Source of the DNA: Bernardetia sp.
Lineage (GTDB): Bacteria; Bacteroidota; Bacteroidia; Cytophagales; Bernardetiaceae
Assembly (NCBI RefSeq): GCF_020630935.1
Contig: NZ_JAHDIG010000017.1
Coordinates: 1-64,000, forward strand
Length of the DNA: 64,000 nt
Direction of reading: 5' to 3'
Below the pieces are notes generated by a model that was given only the letters and a program-made list of their open reading frames with translations, was not told where the DNA came from and did no database searches. The position numbers were made by a program, and so were the translations under genes. Each line of letters begins with the position of its first letter. Within the stretch, counting starts at the first letter, position 1. Positions 45,068 through 54,398 of this stretch are shown here, one piece after another.

Positions 45068-46147
45068 ATGAACACTACTTTTCTTCAAAGTTTAAAAATA
45101 AACAAGCAATTTTTACTCCTTTCTATTCCTCTGTTTCTCTTAGCAGGACTTGTTTATCTGATACATTCTCCTTATTTCCTATCTCAATCTGAGAGTTTCA
45201 TTATGGCTATAAGTGTAGATTTTGTAATTACTATTCCTATCATCTATTTTTTAGTGATACGAAAGACAAAAATCCCAAACTTTACAGCCATTACCCTAAT
45301 GATTATAGGTCTATTTTTAGGGCTTTATGTTTTACCTCAAGACAATCAAATTTATTTACAAGGATTTAAAGAGTATTTCTTTCCTTTTGTAGAATTAGGA
45401 ATTTTGAGTATCGTAATATGGAAGGTAAGAACTGCCATCAAAAAATATAAGAGTATAGCTGCTGAAAGCTCAAAAACAACTTCATTCGATTTCTTTACTG
45501 TTTTGAAAAATAGCTGTGAGGAAATTCTACCCAAACTACCTGCTTCTTTATTGGCTACCGAAGTAGCTGTCATTTATTATTCAATAATCAATTGGAAAAA
45601 AACTGAAATACATCCTGCTAAAGAGTTTACCTACCACAAAAATAGTGGAACAGTTGGGCTTTTGGGAGCATTGGTTTTTATTATTGCTGTTGAAACGATT
45701 GCTCTTCATTTGCTTTTAGCAGAATGGAATCTAGTTGTTGCGTGGGTACTTACTATTTTGAGTATTTATACAGGCTTTCAGATAATGGCATTTGCCAAAT
45801 CTTTTTCAAAAAGACCTATTTTGATAGAAAATGACACCTTATATTTGCGTTACGGAATAATGAGCGAAACAGAAATTAAGATAGAAAATATTGTTTCAAT
45901 AGAAACTTCTGAAAAACCACTAGAAGAACTCATTGAAACAGAAGTAGCAGGCGATAAAGAAAAAAGGAAACTCTATCAAAAATTATCTCCTTTGAGTGAG
46001 CTTGAGGCTCATAATGTGGTTATTCGTTTAAATAAAAAAGCCAAAATAAAAGGAGTTTATGGAATGAATAAAGAAGCTAAAACTTTGGCATTGTTTGTAG
46101 ATAAAAAACAGGATTTTGTAGAAGCTATCCAAAACCAAATACGTTAG
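45068..46147 (+). CDS. Polytopic membrane protein of unknown function
   Basis: 359 aa from ATG 45068; a TTG at 45044 would add 8 residues before it. About six TM segments: near 16-36 (LLLSIPLFLLAGLVYLI), 45-65, 72-90, 100-120 and two around 195-245 (LLGALVFIIAVETIALHLLL, VVAWVLTILSIYTGF). A soluble C-terminal domain about 265-359 (LRYGIMSETEIKIENIVSIE) looks PH-like. No family recognised. Terminators bound the gene on both sides, so it is probably monocistronic. Confidence 0.65.
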   Translation: MNTTFLQSLKINKQFLLLSIPLFLLAGLVYLIHSPYFLSQSESFIMAISVDFVITIPIIYFLVIRKTKIPNFTAITLMIIGLFLGLYVLPQDNQIYLQGFKEYFFPFVELGILSIVIWKVRTAIKKYKSIAAESSKTTSFDFFTVLKNSCEEILPKLPASLLATEVAVIYYSIINWKKTEIHPAKEFTYHKNSGTVGLLGALVFIIAVETIALHLLLAEWNLVVAWVLTILSIYTGFQIMAFAKSFSKRPILIENDTLYLRYGIMSETEIKIENIVSIETSEKPLEELIETEVAGDKEKRKLYQKLSPLSELEAHNVVIRLNKKAKIKGVYGMNKEAKTLALFVDKKQDFVEAIQNQIR

Positions 46148-46153
46148 ATAAAA

Positions 46154-46185
46154 ACAAAAGGACAAAGCCAACTTTGTCCTTTTGT
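46154..46185. terminator. Hairpin terminator
   Basis: ACAAAAGGACAAAG and CTTTGTCCTTTTGT form a perfect 14-bp stem with loop CCAA directly after the stop of the polytopic membrane protein gene. It also faces the convergent PepSY gene. Confidence 0.7.
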
Positions 46186-46302
46186 TGATACTATTTCAAA
46201 AAGTAGTACACCTTATCAGTCAGTTTTGTAAGGTTCATTTCTCCATAAAGTTGGATTTACAAACCCAACTCTATGTAACTCCAGTGAATACATCAGAATA
46301 AA

Positions 46303-47517
46303 CTATTCCATTTTTTTCACAAACATGACCTTTCTCTTCTTATGTCTTTGCCACCAAATCATAAAACCTGTAACGGGCAAGGATGCACAGATAAGAGAAA
46401 CGAAAAAAGCTAATATTTTTCCTCCTAATCCCAAAATTGCACCGACATGAATATCATAATTGGCTGCAATTACTTTTTCTCCAAAATTCTTCTCCTTGTG
46501 AGGACGGTTATAAAGCATTTCTCCTGAATTTTCATCAAAGAAAACTTCATTGTTGATATAATAAACTCCTTTTTTTTGTTGAATATAGATGGAAAAAGCT
46601 GGATGCGAATGCTCGTCTAAATGCTCATGTCCTAAATCAATACTATATCCATAGGCTTTAGGATACAATTTTTCGACTTGTGTTGCTATTTTATCTGGAG
46701 TGGTTGCTGTTCGTTCTGTTTTTGGAGATGTTGTTTTGTATTCTGAAAAATCAGGATATTGTGTAAGTCCACCCGAAAAGACAAGATATATCAAAGCTCT
46801 AACAAAGAAAAAGGCATAAAATGAGCCTGTAATCGCAATTATGATTCCGATAAAAGAAGCATAAAACCCTAAAATATTATGCAAATCATAATTAAACTTT
46901 TTCCAATTCTTTAGATTTTTTTTAGGAAACCAAAAACGCTGTTTTCTCGCTTTTTTATTTTTGGGCCACCAAATTATAATTCCTGTAATCAGCATTCCAA
47001 TGAATAGTAAAGTAGCAATTCCGACCACCCAACTTCCAATAGGACGTGCTAGTAATAATGAAAAATGGATAGCTAACACAATTCCAAAAAAGCCATTTTT
47101 TTCATCATAAATACCTAAAACTTCTCCTGTATAAGGATTAACATACACTGATTTATAGATAATAAATTCATCAAAATAATTCCAAGTAGTTTCAGGATTT
47201 TTTTCATAATAGTAAAATCTATAGCTTTCATTTCTATCAATTGGAATATTTACCCAGTGTACAGGATATTTTTCTTGTGTATATTCATTTACTTTTTTTT
47301 CTAGTATATGAATAGGTAATACTTGTTTTTTATCTATGTTGGCTTCATTATGAAACATAGCATCTTTTCGCAAAATGTCTTGAATTTCATCTTTGAATAC
47401 ATACAAACAACCTGTAACAGAGATGATAAAAATGATACTTCCAATAGCCAAGCCAGCCCATAGATGAAATTTCCTTACCCACTTTTTGAATATTTTCTTT
47501 CTATTTGGTAACGCCAT
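46303..47517 (-). CDS. PepSY-associated TM protein (iron-uptake-linked)
   Basis: 404 aa with about five TM helices: FHLWAGLAIGSIIFIISVTGCLYVF near residue 16-40 (begins FHLWAGL), further helices around 160, 200 and 360. The layout of PepSY-TM (PF03929) proteins is evident: KWVRKFHLWAG, LLARPIGSWVVGIATLLFIG, VTGFMIWWQRHKKRK at the end, and FDENSGEMLYNRPH. It lies 77 bp after a TonB-dependent receptor on the same strand. This arrangement is common in iron-regulated operons, where the protein may act as a reductase for siderophore iron. Confidence 0.9.
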   Translation of the reverse strand: MALPNRKKIFKKWVRKFHLWAGLAIGSIIFIISVTGCLYVFKDEIQDILRKDAMFHNEANIDKKQVLPIHILEKKVNEYTQEKYPVHWVNIPIDRNESYRFYYYEKNPETTWNYFDEFIIYKSVYVNPYTGEVLGIYDEKNGFFGIVLAIHFSLLLARPIGSWVVGIATLLFIGMLITGIIIWWPKNKKARKQRFWFPKKNLKNWKKFNYDLHNILGFYASFIGIIIAITGSFYAFFFVRALIYLVFSGGLTQYPDFSEYKTTSPKTERTATTPDKIATQVEKLYPKAYGYSIDLGHEHLDEHSHPAFSIYIQQKKGVYYINNEVFFDENSGEMLYNRPHKEKNFGEKVIAANYDIHVGAILGLGGKILAFFVSLICASLPVTGFMIWWQRHKKRKVMFVKKME

Positions 47518-47594
47518 AATTAGAGTTAAATTAAAACAACTAAACTATCTAAAGGCATTGCTTTAGATAGTTTAGAAAGAATAGAATAATAAGA

Positions 47595-49946
47595 TTAAAA
47601 TTTGTAGGCAACAGCTAAACGCCAATTTCTTGGAGCTTCAGCTTGATAATAATAGAAAGTTCCATAAGGAGCACCACTATATAAATATTCATCAAGTACA
47701 TTGTATATATTGAGTGTAACTTGTAAATCATCATTTCCCCAAAAAATACCTGCATCTACTTTTTTATAATCACCAAGAGATTGTTGATTTGGAGCAGAAG
47801 CCCATCCCCATGTAGTTCTATCAGCAAGTATCGTTGCACCTAAAGACAATCCTGCGCCTTTCAACAGTCCTGTTTGCTGTGTGTAAGCAATCCATGTATT
47901 TGCTGTATGCTTTGCATATCCTGGAACAAGGTCTCCTTCTTTCAGTGATTCTACATTTGATTTTGTAATTAGATTTTCAGTTAGGGCATAATTTAAAGTA
48001 AGATTCAAGCCTTTAATTATTTCTCCTCTCAAATCAAACTCAATTCCTCTTGATTCTGATTCTCCTTTTATAATAGAATACTGTTCAGTTGGAGCATTGT
48101 TAGGGTCGCTTATCAACTCATTTTTCTTAGTGATTTGATAGAGTGATAATGTAGTTGTCCATTTTTTATCAAACCAATCTCTTTTTATTCCTAACTCTAA
48201 ATTATTTCCTGTAATAGGCTTAATTTTATCTCCATTTCTCAAAATGCCAGACTGAGGAACAAAACTTTGGTCGTACAAAGCATACACTGAAGTATGCTCA
48301 TCAACCGAACCACTAATACCAATTCTTGGAGTCCACTGACTAGCTTTTTGTTCTGCACCACCATAACTTGACTGCGAAATATCTGTAAAACGAGTAGCCA
48401 AAGTAAGACGGATTTTGTCGTCTAAAAATCCTAATTCATCTTGAAGATATATTCCTGAGTATTGTAAATTGATTCTTCCATAAGGATTCGAACGTATTTC
48501 TAATGGTTGTGATAAATCAAAATCAGGATAACCATTTGTTACAGGTTGGTAGCCTTCTGCTGTCATTGAGAAATAATTATCACCTGTTTCTAATTGATGC
48601 GACTGATTCCAATCTGCCATATACTCTTTTGTTCCTACATCTAAAGCACCAACTAATTTATGACTTACGCTACCTGTCATAACTTTACCATTAACATAAA
48701 CTTGTGCAAATTTCATGATATTGCTAGATTCAAATAAACTCACATTACGCTGAACTAAATCTTTTTGTACAGCTCCAGCCCACATGCTTTGTCCGACTTG
48801 ATAGCTATTTATATAGGTAGTTTGTGCTGTGATTTTCCAATCTTTTCTAAATTCGTGTTGAAAATTTACATTGAAAGTTTGGTCATCAACAAGACTTGGC
48901 TCTAATCCAGAATCTCCTAAAGTGGTTTTGGCAGGATATGTTGCGTAGCCTTCTGTACTGAAAATATAAGATGCTCCAATGTTAGACATTTTTGCTTTCT
49001 GATAAATATATTCGGCAGTAAGTTTCGTTTTTGAATTGAAATCATAACGCAGTGAAGGAGCAACAATGTATCTGTCATTGTATTCATAATCTCTAAATGA
49101 GTTTTTATTTTGCCCCATTACATTGAGCCTTGCAGATAATTTGTTAGTAATTTTTGTATCTACATCTGCTTCAGCACGAAATAGATTATAACTACCTGTT
49201 GTAAAACGCACCGAACCATTAAAATCATCTCCTGTTGGTTTTTTGGTAACAATATTATAAATACCACTTGGTTCGCCACTTGACATCATAAAACCAGCAG
49301 GTCCTTTTACAAACTCTATTCGTTCTACATAGCTCATATCTTCTGTCAAAGGTCCCCAACTTGAGGTAATATTTACACCATTGAAAAAGGCAGAAGCACG
49401 ACTCCCTCTCATATTGACACGAGCGTAAACATCGCCCCAATGCTCCAAACGCATAGTTCCACTTACATTACGCAACAAACCATCACTCAGACTTAATACA
49501 ATTTGATTGTCTAAATCTTTTCTTTGTATGACTTGAATATTTTGAGGTAGTTTTTCAATTTCTGTTTGTAATCTTAATGAAGTAGAAACTTTTGACTTTG
49601 ATTTTTCAGAAGATGCTGTTACTGAAACTTCATCAAGATTGCCTGTAGATTCTTCAACAGTAAAGTTTAAAGTGATTGTTTGGTTAGCTTCAACTGAAAT
49701 CGCTTTTGAAATAGGTTTGATAGTAATCCCTGCAATTTTTAAAGTGTGATTGCCAACTTCTACGTTTTTAATTTCATAGAATCCGACAGCATTAGTAGTT
49801 GTTCCAATACTTGTGCCTTCTAAGTAAACATTGACTGCTACGGCAGGTGTTCCATCATTTAGTTGGATAGCGCCGTTTATAGAACTTTGTGCAAACAGTA
49901 ATGTGTTTAGCAAAATTGTGAACAAAAAGGTAAAAATAATTTTCAT
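47595..49946 (-). CDS. TonB-dependent siderophore receptor
   Basis: 783 aa from ATG at 49944-49946; 13 further upstream codons are open but precede the signal peptide. Signal MKIIFTFLFTILLNTLLFAQ, a carboxypeptidase-regulatory-like domain (INGAIQLNDGTPAVAVNVYL) about 22-105, a plug about 120-240 (QNIQVIQRKDLDN, SYVERIEFVKGPAGFMMSSG, GIYNIVTKKPTG), then a 22-strand barrel to YKF. The plug style is that of FhuA/FecA-like siderophore receptors. Substrate unknown. With the PepSY protein it forms an iron-acquisition pair. Confidence 0.93.
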   Translation of the reverse strand: MKIIFTFLFTILLNTLLFAQSSINGAIQLNDGTPAVAVNVYLEGTSIGTTTNAVGFYEIKNVEVGNHTLKIAGITIKPISKAISVEANQTITLNFTVEESTGNLDEVSVTASSEKSKSKVSTSLRLQTEIEKLPQNIQVIQRKDLDNQIVLSLSDGLLRNVSGTMRLEHWGDVYARVNMRGSRASAFFNGVNITSSWGPLTEDMSYVERIEFVKGPAGFMMSSGEPSGIYNIVTKKPTGDDFNGSVRFTTGSYNLFRAEADVDTKITNKLSARLNVMGQNKNSFRDYEYNDRYIVAPSLRYDFNSKTKLTAEYIYQKAKMSNIGASYIFSTEGYATYPAKTTLGDSGLEPSLVDDQTFNVNFQHEFRKDWKITAQTTYINSYQVGQSMWAGAVQKDLVQRNVSLFESSNIMKFAQVYVNGKVMTGSVSHKLVGALDVGTKEYMADWNQSHQLETGDNYFSMTAEGYQPVTNGYPDFDLSQPLEIRSNPYGRINLQYSGIYLQDELGFLDDKIRLTLATRFTDISQSSYGGAEQKASQWTPRIGISGSVDEHTSVYALYDQSFVPQSGILRNGDKIKPITGNNLELGIKRDWFDKKWTTTLSLYQITKKNELISDPNNAPTEQYSIIKGESESRGIEFDLRGEIIKGLNLTLNYALTENLITKSNVESLKEGDLVPGYAKHTANTWIAYTQQTGLLKGAGLSLGATILADRTTWGWASAPNQQSLGDYKKVDAGIFWGNDDLQVTLNIYNVLDEYLYSGAPYGTFYYYQAEAPRNWRLAVAYKF

Positions 49947-50295
49947 GGTTTTGTTTTTATTTAGACTGATTAAAAATAACAACACAAAACTAGCAAATAA
50001 TTTTATTCACGCAAAACAAAACTATATTAATTTGACAGCTTCTTTTTTTAGATTAAAGTGAAAATGTTGAGTATAAGCTATTTGATGTATATTTTTTTTA
50101 TCAAATTTTTGCCTAGAGTGATGTGGCTATACATGCAGAATAAATAATACAACAACTTTTTAGAGTTGATTTAGCAGGACTTTTGGTAGATGCAAAAAGA
50201 AACAGAGAGCAGTAGCAGATTTTGAATTGTAATGCAGGGTTAAAACTTTACAAAGGATTTATTTTGCTACTTGATTATATCAAAATTAAACTATG

Positions 50296-50344
50296 TCGGT
50301 ACTGCCCTAAGTAGAAAATAAGGTCAGCCTTGTAGAACAGAGCA
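50296..50344. repeat. Degenerate REP pair, inverted
   Basis: Reads CGGTACTGCCCTAAGTAG then AATAAGGTCAGCCTTGTAG...AGAGC, matching the REP pair in reverse orientation with several mutations in both stems. Confidence 0.5.
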
Positions 50345-50482
50345 AAAATATTAGGGTAAAACAGCTTTTACTTTGGTATTATATAAACTTTAAAAGAAGG
50401 TAATTCACTAGAAGATTGGACGTGTAAGTAAGTCTCTTGTTTACTCTATCAGAGATTTTTTAAATATCTAGACAAAAGAAAT

Positions 50483-50560
50483 GGGGTGTACGACAAATTT
50501 CCCTGCTTGCAAAACATTCAATATTTCGTTGCTCTGTAACTTGTGTTTTCATAAAGAAAC
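50483..50560. repeat. Half copy of element C
   Basis: Shares GGGTGTACGA(C/T)AAATTTCCC and AAAACATTCAATATTTCGTTGC with the left half of the element at 42753-42940. The right half and its terminus are missing. Confidence 0.65.
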
Positions 50561-50630
50561 ATCAGCTATATTATACCTAAAATAAGTACTCGGACATATT
50601 TAGTTTATACTGTTCTTTATTGTAAAAATA

Positions 50631-50653
50631 CTGCTCTGTGTGTCACAGAGCAG
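50631..50653. repeat. Perfect hairpin without T-run
   Basis: CTGCTCTGTG and CACAGAGCAG are exact complements around TGT. The core CTCTGTG...GAG resembles hairpin one of the REP family (CTCTGTGAG), so it may be a rearranged REP. Confidence 0.5.
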
Positions 50654-50766
50654 GGGTAAAGTATTCTAAATCAAAATAATCTTTATTGGACTTGATTGAA
50701 GAGTATAAATAGGAGGTAAGAATAAGATTGACTTTTGTTACTTACTAATTGAAAATAATCTTTGCC

Positions 50767-50797
50767 TAAAGTACTGGACATCCATAGATATTTGCTG
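50767..50797. repeat. Dispersed 30-bp repeat, second copy
   Basis: Runs TAAAGTACTGGACATCCATA and on to GATATTTGCT; its reverse complement is at 1488-1517 with all 30 positions alike. At 1213 a diverged copy of the same end is present. Confidence 0.6.
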
Positions 50798-50877
50798 TCG
50801 TTTTGAGAAGTTTATCCTCATTGACGGCTGCATTTTGAGCATCAACGACGGTTATTTTTTCATTCTTAAACAACTTC

Positions 50878-51576
50878 CTAATATGTATAATCTCTCATCA
50901 ACATAGCTTCTAATTTTTTCATTCCTTTAGTGGCAACTTCTTCGATAAAATGAAGATTAGGCAAAGGATTGACAGCAGGAATTTTGGGGTCTATGATGTA
51001 TTTTGGAGCTTGGCGAGGAGCATACTCAATCAAGCCAGCAGCAGGATAGACTAAGAGCGAAGTTCCTACCACAACAAAAATATCTGCTCCCATAGCTTCC
51101 ATAACAGCCTCTTCCATCATCGGTACTGGCTCTCCAAACCAAACAATATAAGGACGCATTTGATGTCCTTTCGGACATTTTTCTCCCATTTTTTGTTCCC
51201 ATCCGTTCATCTTAACAACATAAGATTCATCTACGGAGCTTCTTGCTTTCATAAGTTCTCCGTGCAAGTGTAAGACATGAGAAGAACCTGCTCGTTCGTG
51301 CAAATCATCTACATTTTGAGTAATGATGGTTACATCAAAGTTTCGTTCAAGTTGTGCCAATATCTTATGTGCTTCGTTGGGCTGTGCGTCTAATAATCCT
51401 TTTCTGCGTTCGTTGTAAAATTGTAATACTTTTTCTGGATTTGCTTTCCACCCTTCTGGAGAAGCTACTTCTTCTACTCGGTGTCCTTCCCAAAGCCCAT
51501 CAGAAGCTCTAAAGGTAGCAATTCCACTTTCTGCGCTCACACCAGCACCTGTCAAGACTACAATTTTTTTACGCAT
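50878..51576 (-). CDS. cobB: Sirtuin NAD-dependent deacylase (class III, CobB-like)
   Basis: 232 aa from ATG at 51574-51576; an in-frame extension to 51645 is not conserved-looking. Rossmann NAD motifs VLTGAGVSAESGIATFRA and TQNVDDLHERAG, and catalytic His in LHLHGE. The Y-x2-R pair in QFYNERRKG marks class III (desuccinylase/demalonylase-capable). Only one Cys remains in the small domain (GEKCPKGHQMRP), so the four-Cys zinc site is missing, as in some Bacteroidota sirtuins. It may deacylate Acs, encoded at 11073. Cytoplasmic. Confidence 0.92.
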   Translation of the reverse strand: MRKKIVVLTGAGVSAESGIATFRASDGLWEGHRVEEVASPEGWKANPEKVLQFYNERRKGLLDAQPNEAHKILAQLERNFDVTIITQNVDDLHERAGSSHVLHLHGELMKARSSVDESYVVKMNGWEQKMGEKCPKGHQMRPYIVWFGEPVPMMEEAVMEAMGADIFVVVGTSLLVYPAAGLIEYAPRQAPKYIIDPKIPAVNPLPNLHFIEEVATKGMKKLEAMLMRDYTY

Positions 51577-51720
51577 AGTTATCGATGAATAGGATTTATA
51601 AGAAATATAAGATTTTAAATTGCGAAACTTTCTGAACATGTACAAACTTGTTTTGTGCCAATTATAAGCAAGATTGGAAACCGTCGTTGAGAATAAAATT
51701 AGAGTTACAACACTTAAAAA

Positions 51721-54267
51721 TTATTCCTTGTTTGGTGTTAAGCTATTTTTTATTCCCAATCCAAAACTTACCAATACAACAAGCAAAACAAGCCAAGAAG
51801 AAATTTGAGTAATTGTTGCACCTATTCTATAAGAATCGGATTCAAATGTAAAGACAATTTTATGCTTTCCTTTTGGAATTTCTAATCCACGCAATACATA
51901 ATTTACAGATACAATATTTGCTTCTTTTCCATCAATGGTTGCTATCCAGCCTTTTGGATAATAAATTTCTGAAAATACTGCAAAACCATCGTTCTGATTG
52001 TTGCTCTCATATTCCAATACTTTAGAATCATATTTTGTCATTTTGATAGTAGCTGTACTATCTTTTTCAAAATTGGTGGTAGAAACTTCAAATTTAGATT
52101 TATCTAAAATAGCAACTTCACTCAAATCTATTTCTTGTTTAGTTGTTGCACTGACAAGAGCAGTCATTTCTTCATCTGGATTATTTACTTGCTTTATTTT
52201 TGAGACAAACCAAGCTGTTCCGAAAGCATTAGTATTATAGAGCATTTGCTCTTTCTGCATTCCATAGGTAACATAACGAGCGTTGAGCATATTCAACACA
52301 GGAGTTTTAGAAAAATCTGGTCGTCTTTGGGCTTGCAAAGAAGACATAACGTATGTCTGTTCTTGCCCTAAAGGGCGTTCCATCAAATCTTGATAACGTT
52401 GCATTTTAGCAGCAAAATAACCTCCCAAAGAACGGTGGAAATAAGATGTACGTGATTCCTGTTGAATATTTTGAATAAATACAACTCTATATCCCAAATC
52501 TTTATCTTTAAAAATTTCTGTATCAACTGGTGCAGCTTGCATACTTGCTTGTGCATTACCTTCTGAAAACTTAGAAGATGGCAAGTAATCTTTTCCTATC
52601 AAAAATACATCTCCAATTGCTAAAAGAGTAATAAGAGCAAAAGCTGCCATAGCAGGTATTGTCTTTTTGATGTACAAATAAATTGCTCCTGCTACCAAAA
52701 CTATCAAAAACAGCGAACGGAAAGCACTAGAACGAATCATTGAAATACGGTCTTGGCGAACTAAATCGGCTAATTGTCCGAGTTGAGCATCAGTTGCAGC
52801 ACTCACATTCATACTTCCAGAGTAGAGCAAAATCAAGACACACAAACCTGCAGTAATTCCAGTAGCAATAAAAAGATTTTTTAAAAATACATTTTCCTTA
52901 GTATCATTATTTTTTGATAGTACAGTTTTGTCTTCTTTACCTGCTAAGAAATAGTTACTCAATCGTTCACTTATTGCTCTAAAAGCTAAAGTCGTCATGA
53001 GTAAAATAGTCAGTGCAAGTGCCATCGAAACAGAACGAAATTTATTAAACCCAGGAATATAGTCAAATAGAAAATAATTCAGTGTAGCAAAATTGTCTCC
53101 CCAAGCAAGCATTGCCATAAAAAGCGCAGCTCCTAAAATCCACCATTTTTCACGACCATCTAAAACTACCATTCCCCATACAAACAAAAAGCACAATACA
53201 GCACCTGCATAAATTGGCGCAGCCGTAAAAGGTTGGTCTCCATGATAAAGTGGCAAAGGCAATTCTTCCAACTGTTTTTCAGAATATTGTCCTCGCAAAG
53301 CATTATAGGTTTTAGAATCTTTATCCAAAATTTCAGAAGATGAGCCTCCATACAAATAAGGAACAAGCAGTGTAAAAGTCTCTCCAATCCCTTGACTCCA
53401 ACTAAAAGCATAATCTTTACTTAGTCCTTCGTTACTTTGCGATTGACTATTTGGGTCTTTGTTAGTTTTATCAACTGTTAATTCTGTTCCTCCACGAGTA
53501 GAATAAGGGCTGTATTCCATAGTTGTCATTATCTTTCCTGCATTTACAGCGACTCCTAACCCAAAAGCAACAATTAGAAACCCTGCTTGCTTTACAAACT
53601 CTAGTATTTTACCGTTTTTAGAGGAAAAAATCAGTTCATTGATTCCAAAAATCAAACAAATAAATCCTAAATAATACGTTATCTGATAATGACTTGCCTT
53701 TACTTCTAATGCCATCCCTAGTGCTGTGAGCGCAAATCCTAGCCAATATTTTCTATCAAAAGTTAGCTTCATTCCTCCTAAAATAAGCGCAGCATACGCA
53801 ATCGCCCAAAGTTTGGTAATATGTCCTACCTCTATTAAGATAAGGTTGTAGGTTGTAAGAGCAAAAACAACTCCTCCAACAGCACTCCAAAGAGGTTTGG
53901 TTCTGAAACACAACAACATAATATAAGTACAAAACATTGTCAGAAACAGAAGATGAGCAGCCATTTGCTCTGGTATTCCTCCTCGTAAAATAGCCTCAAA
54001 AACAGGCAGCGCACCATACGGAAAAATAGGATAGGTCATATAAGCTGGCATACCAGAAAACATACGTCCATTCCACATAGAAGGCTCTCCATTTTCTCTC
54101 AAATATTTGGAATTTTCTTGTACCATTCCTTGATATTGCATCATATCGCTTTGTCTAAGCGATTCGCCATCTACAAATTCAGGGTAGAAATAAGTAAGCG
54201 TGATAAAATAAAAAGCCAAGATGGCAAACAAATGAGGTAAAAGACGAGCAAAAGAAAAGTTTTTCAT
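51721..54267 (-). CDS. YfhO family polytopic membrane protein
   Basis: 848 aa from ATG 54267; the preceding TTG codon adds nothing. About 12-13 TM helices in the first 550 residues (LLPHLFAILAFYFITLTYF at the N-terminus, ALALTILLMTTLAFRAI and others), a periplasmic region with QAQRRPDFSKTPVLNMLNAR, then FSEIYYPKGWIATIDGK and a final TM helix (WLVLLVVLVSFGLGI). YfhO proteins are GT-C-like and implicated in lipoteichoic-acid glycosylation in Gram-positives. In Bacteroidota the acceptor is unknown. Confidence 0.9.
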   Translation of the reverse strand: MKNFSFARLLPHLFAILAFYFITLTYFYPEFVDGESLRQSDMMQYQGMVQENSKYLRENGEPSMWNGRMFSGMPAYMTYPIFPYGALPVFEAILRGGIPEQMAAHLLFLTMFCTYIMLLCFRTKPLWSAVGGVVFALTTYNLILIEVGHITKLWAIAYAALILGGMKLTFDRKYWLGFALTALGMALEVKASHYQITYYLGFICLIFGINELIFSSKNGKILEFVKQAGFLIVAFGLGVAVNAGKIMTTMEYSPYSTRGGTELTVDKTNKDPNSQSQSNEGLSKDYAFSWSQGIGETFTLLVPYLYGGSSSEILDKDSKTYNALRGQYSEKQLEELPLPLYHGDQPFTAAPIYAGAVLCFLFVWGMVVLDGREKWWILGAALFMAMLAWGDNFATLNYFLFDYIPGFNKFRSVSMALALTILLMTTLAFRAISERLSNYFLAGKEDKTVLSKNNDTKENVFLKNLFIATGITAGLCVLILLYSGSMNVSAATDAQLGQLADLVRQDRISMIRSSAFRSLFLIVLVAGAIYLYIKKTIPAMAAFALITLLAIGDVFLIGKDYLPSSKFSEGNAQASMQAAPVDTEIFKDKDLGYRVVFIQNIQQESRTSYFHRSLGGYFAAKMQRYQDLMERPLGQEQTYVMSSLQAQRRPDFSKTPVLNMLNARYVTYGMQKEQMLYNTNAFGTAWFVSKIKQVNNPDEEMTALVSATTKQEIDLSEVAILDKSKFEVSTTNFEKDSTATIKMTKYDSKVLEYESNNQNDGFAVFSEIYYPKGWIATIDGKEANIVSVNYVLRGLEIPKGKHKIVFTFESDSYRIGATITQISSWLVLLVVLVSFGLGIKNSLTPNKE

Positions 54268-54339
54268 CAAGAATTGAGAAATGATACTATTTTAAAATTT
54301 CATTTTTTATCCTACAAATATAGAATATTTTATACACAA

Positions 54340-54370
54340 AAAAACCTTTACTCAACAAGTAAAGGTTTTT
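54340..54370. terminator. Terminator after the giant secreted protein gene
   Basis: AAAAACCTTTACT and AGTAAAGGTTTTT pair perfectly over 13 bp around CAACA; on the minus strand a run of T's follows. It ends transcription of the 54399 gene before yfhO. Confidence 0.75.
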
Positions 54371-54398
54371 CATATTATTATTTAGTTGACTAACTAAA

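Larger units (their letters stand above)
49947..50877. other. 931-bp spacer, repeat remnants
   Basis: No gene found. It contains a degenerate REP (50296-50344), the half copy of element C (50483-50560), a perfect hairpin (50631-50653), a dispersed 30-bp repeat (50767-50797) and a GTCGTT/AACGAC inverted pair near 50796-50856. No iron-regulator box could be recognised upstream of the receptor gene. Confidence 0.5.
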
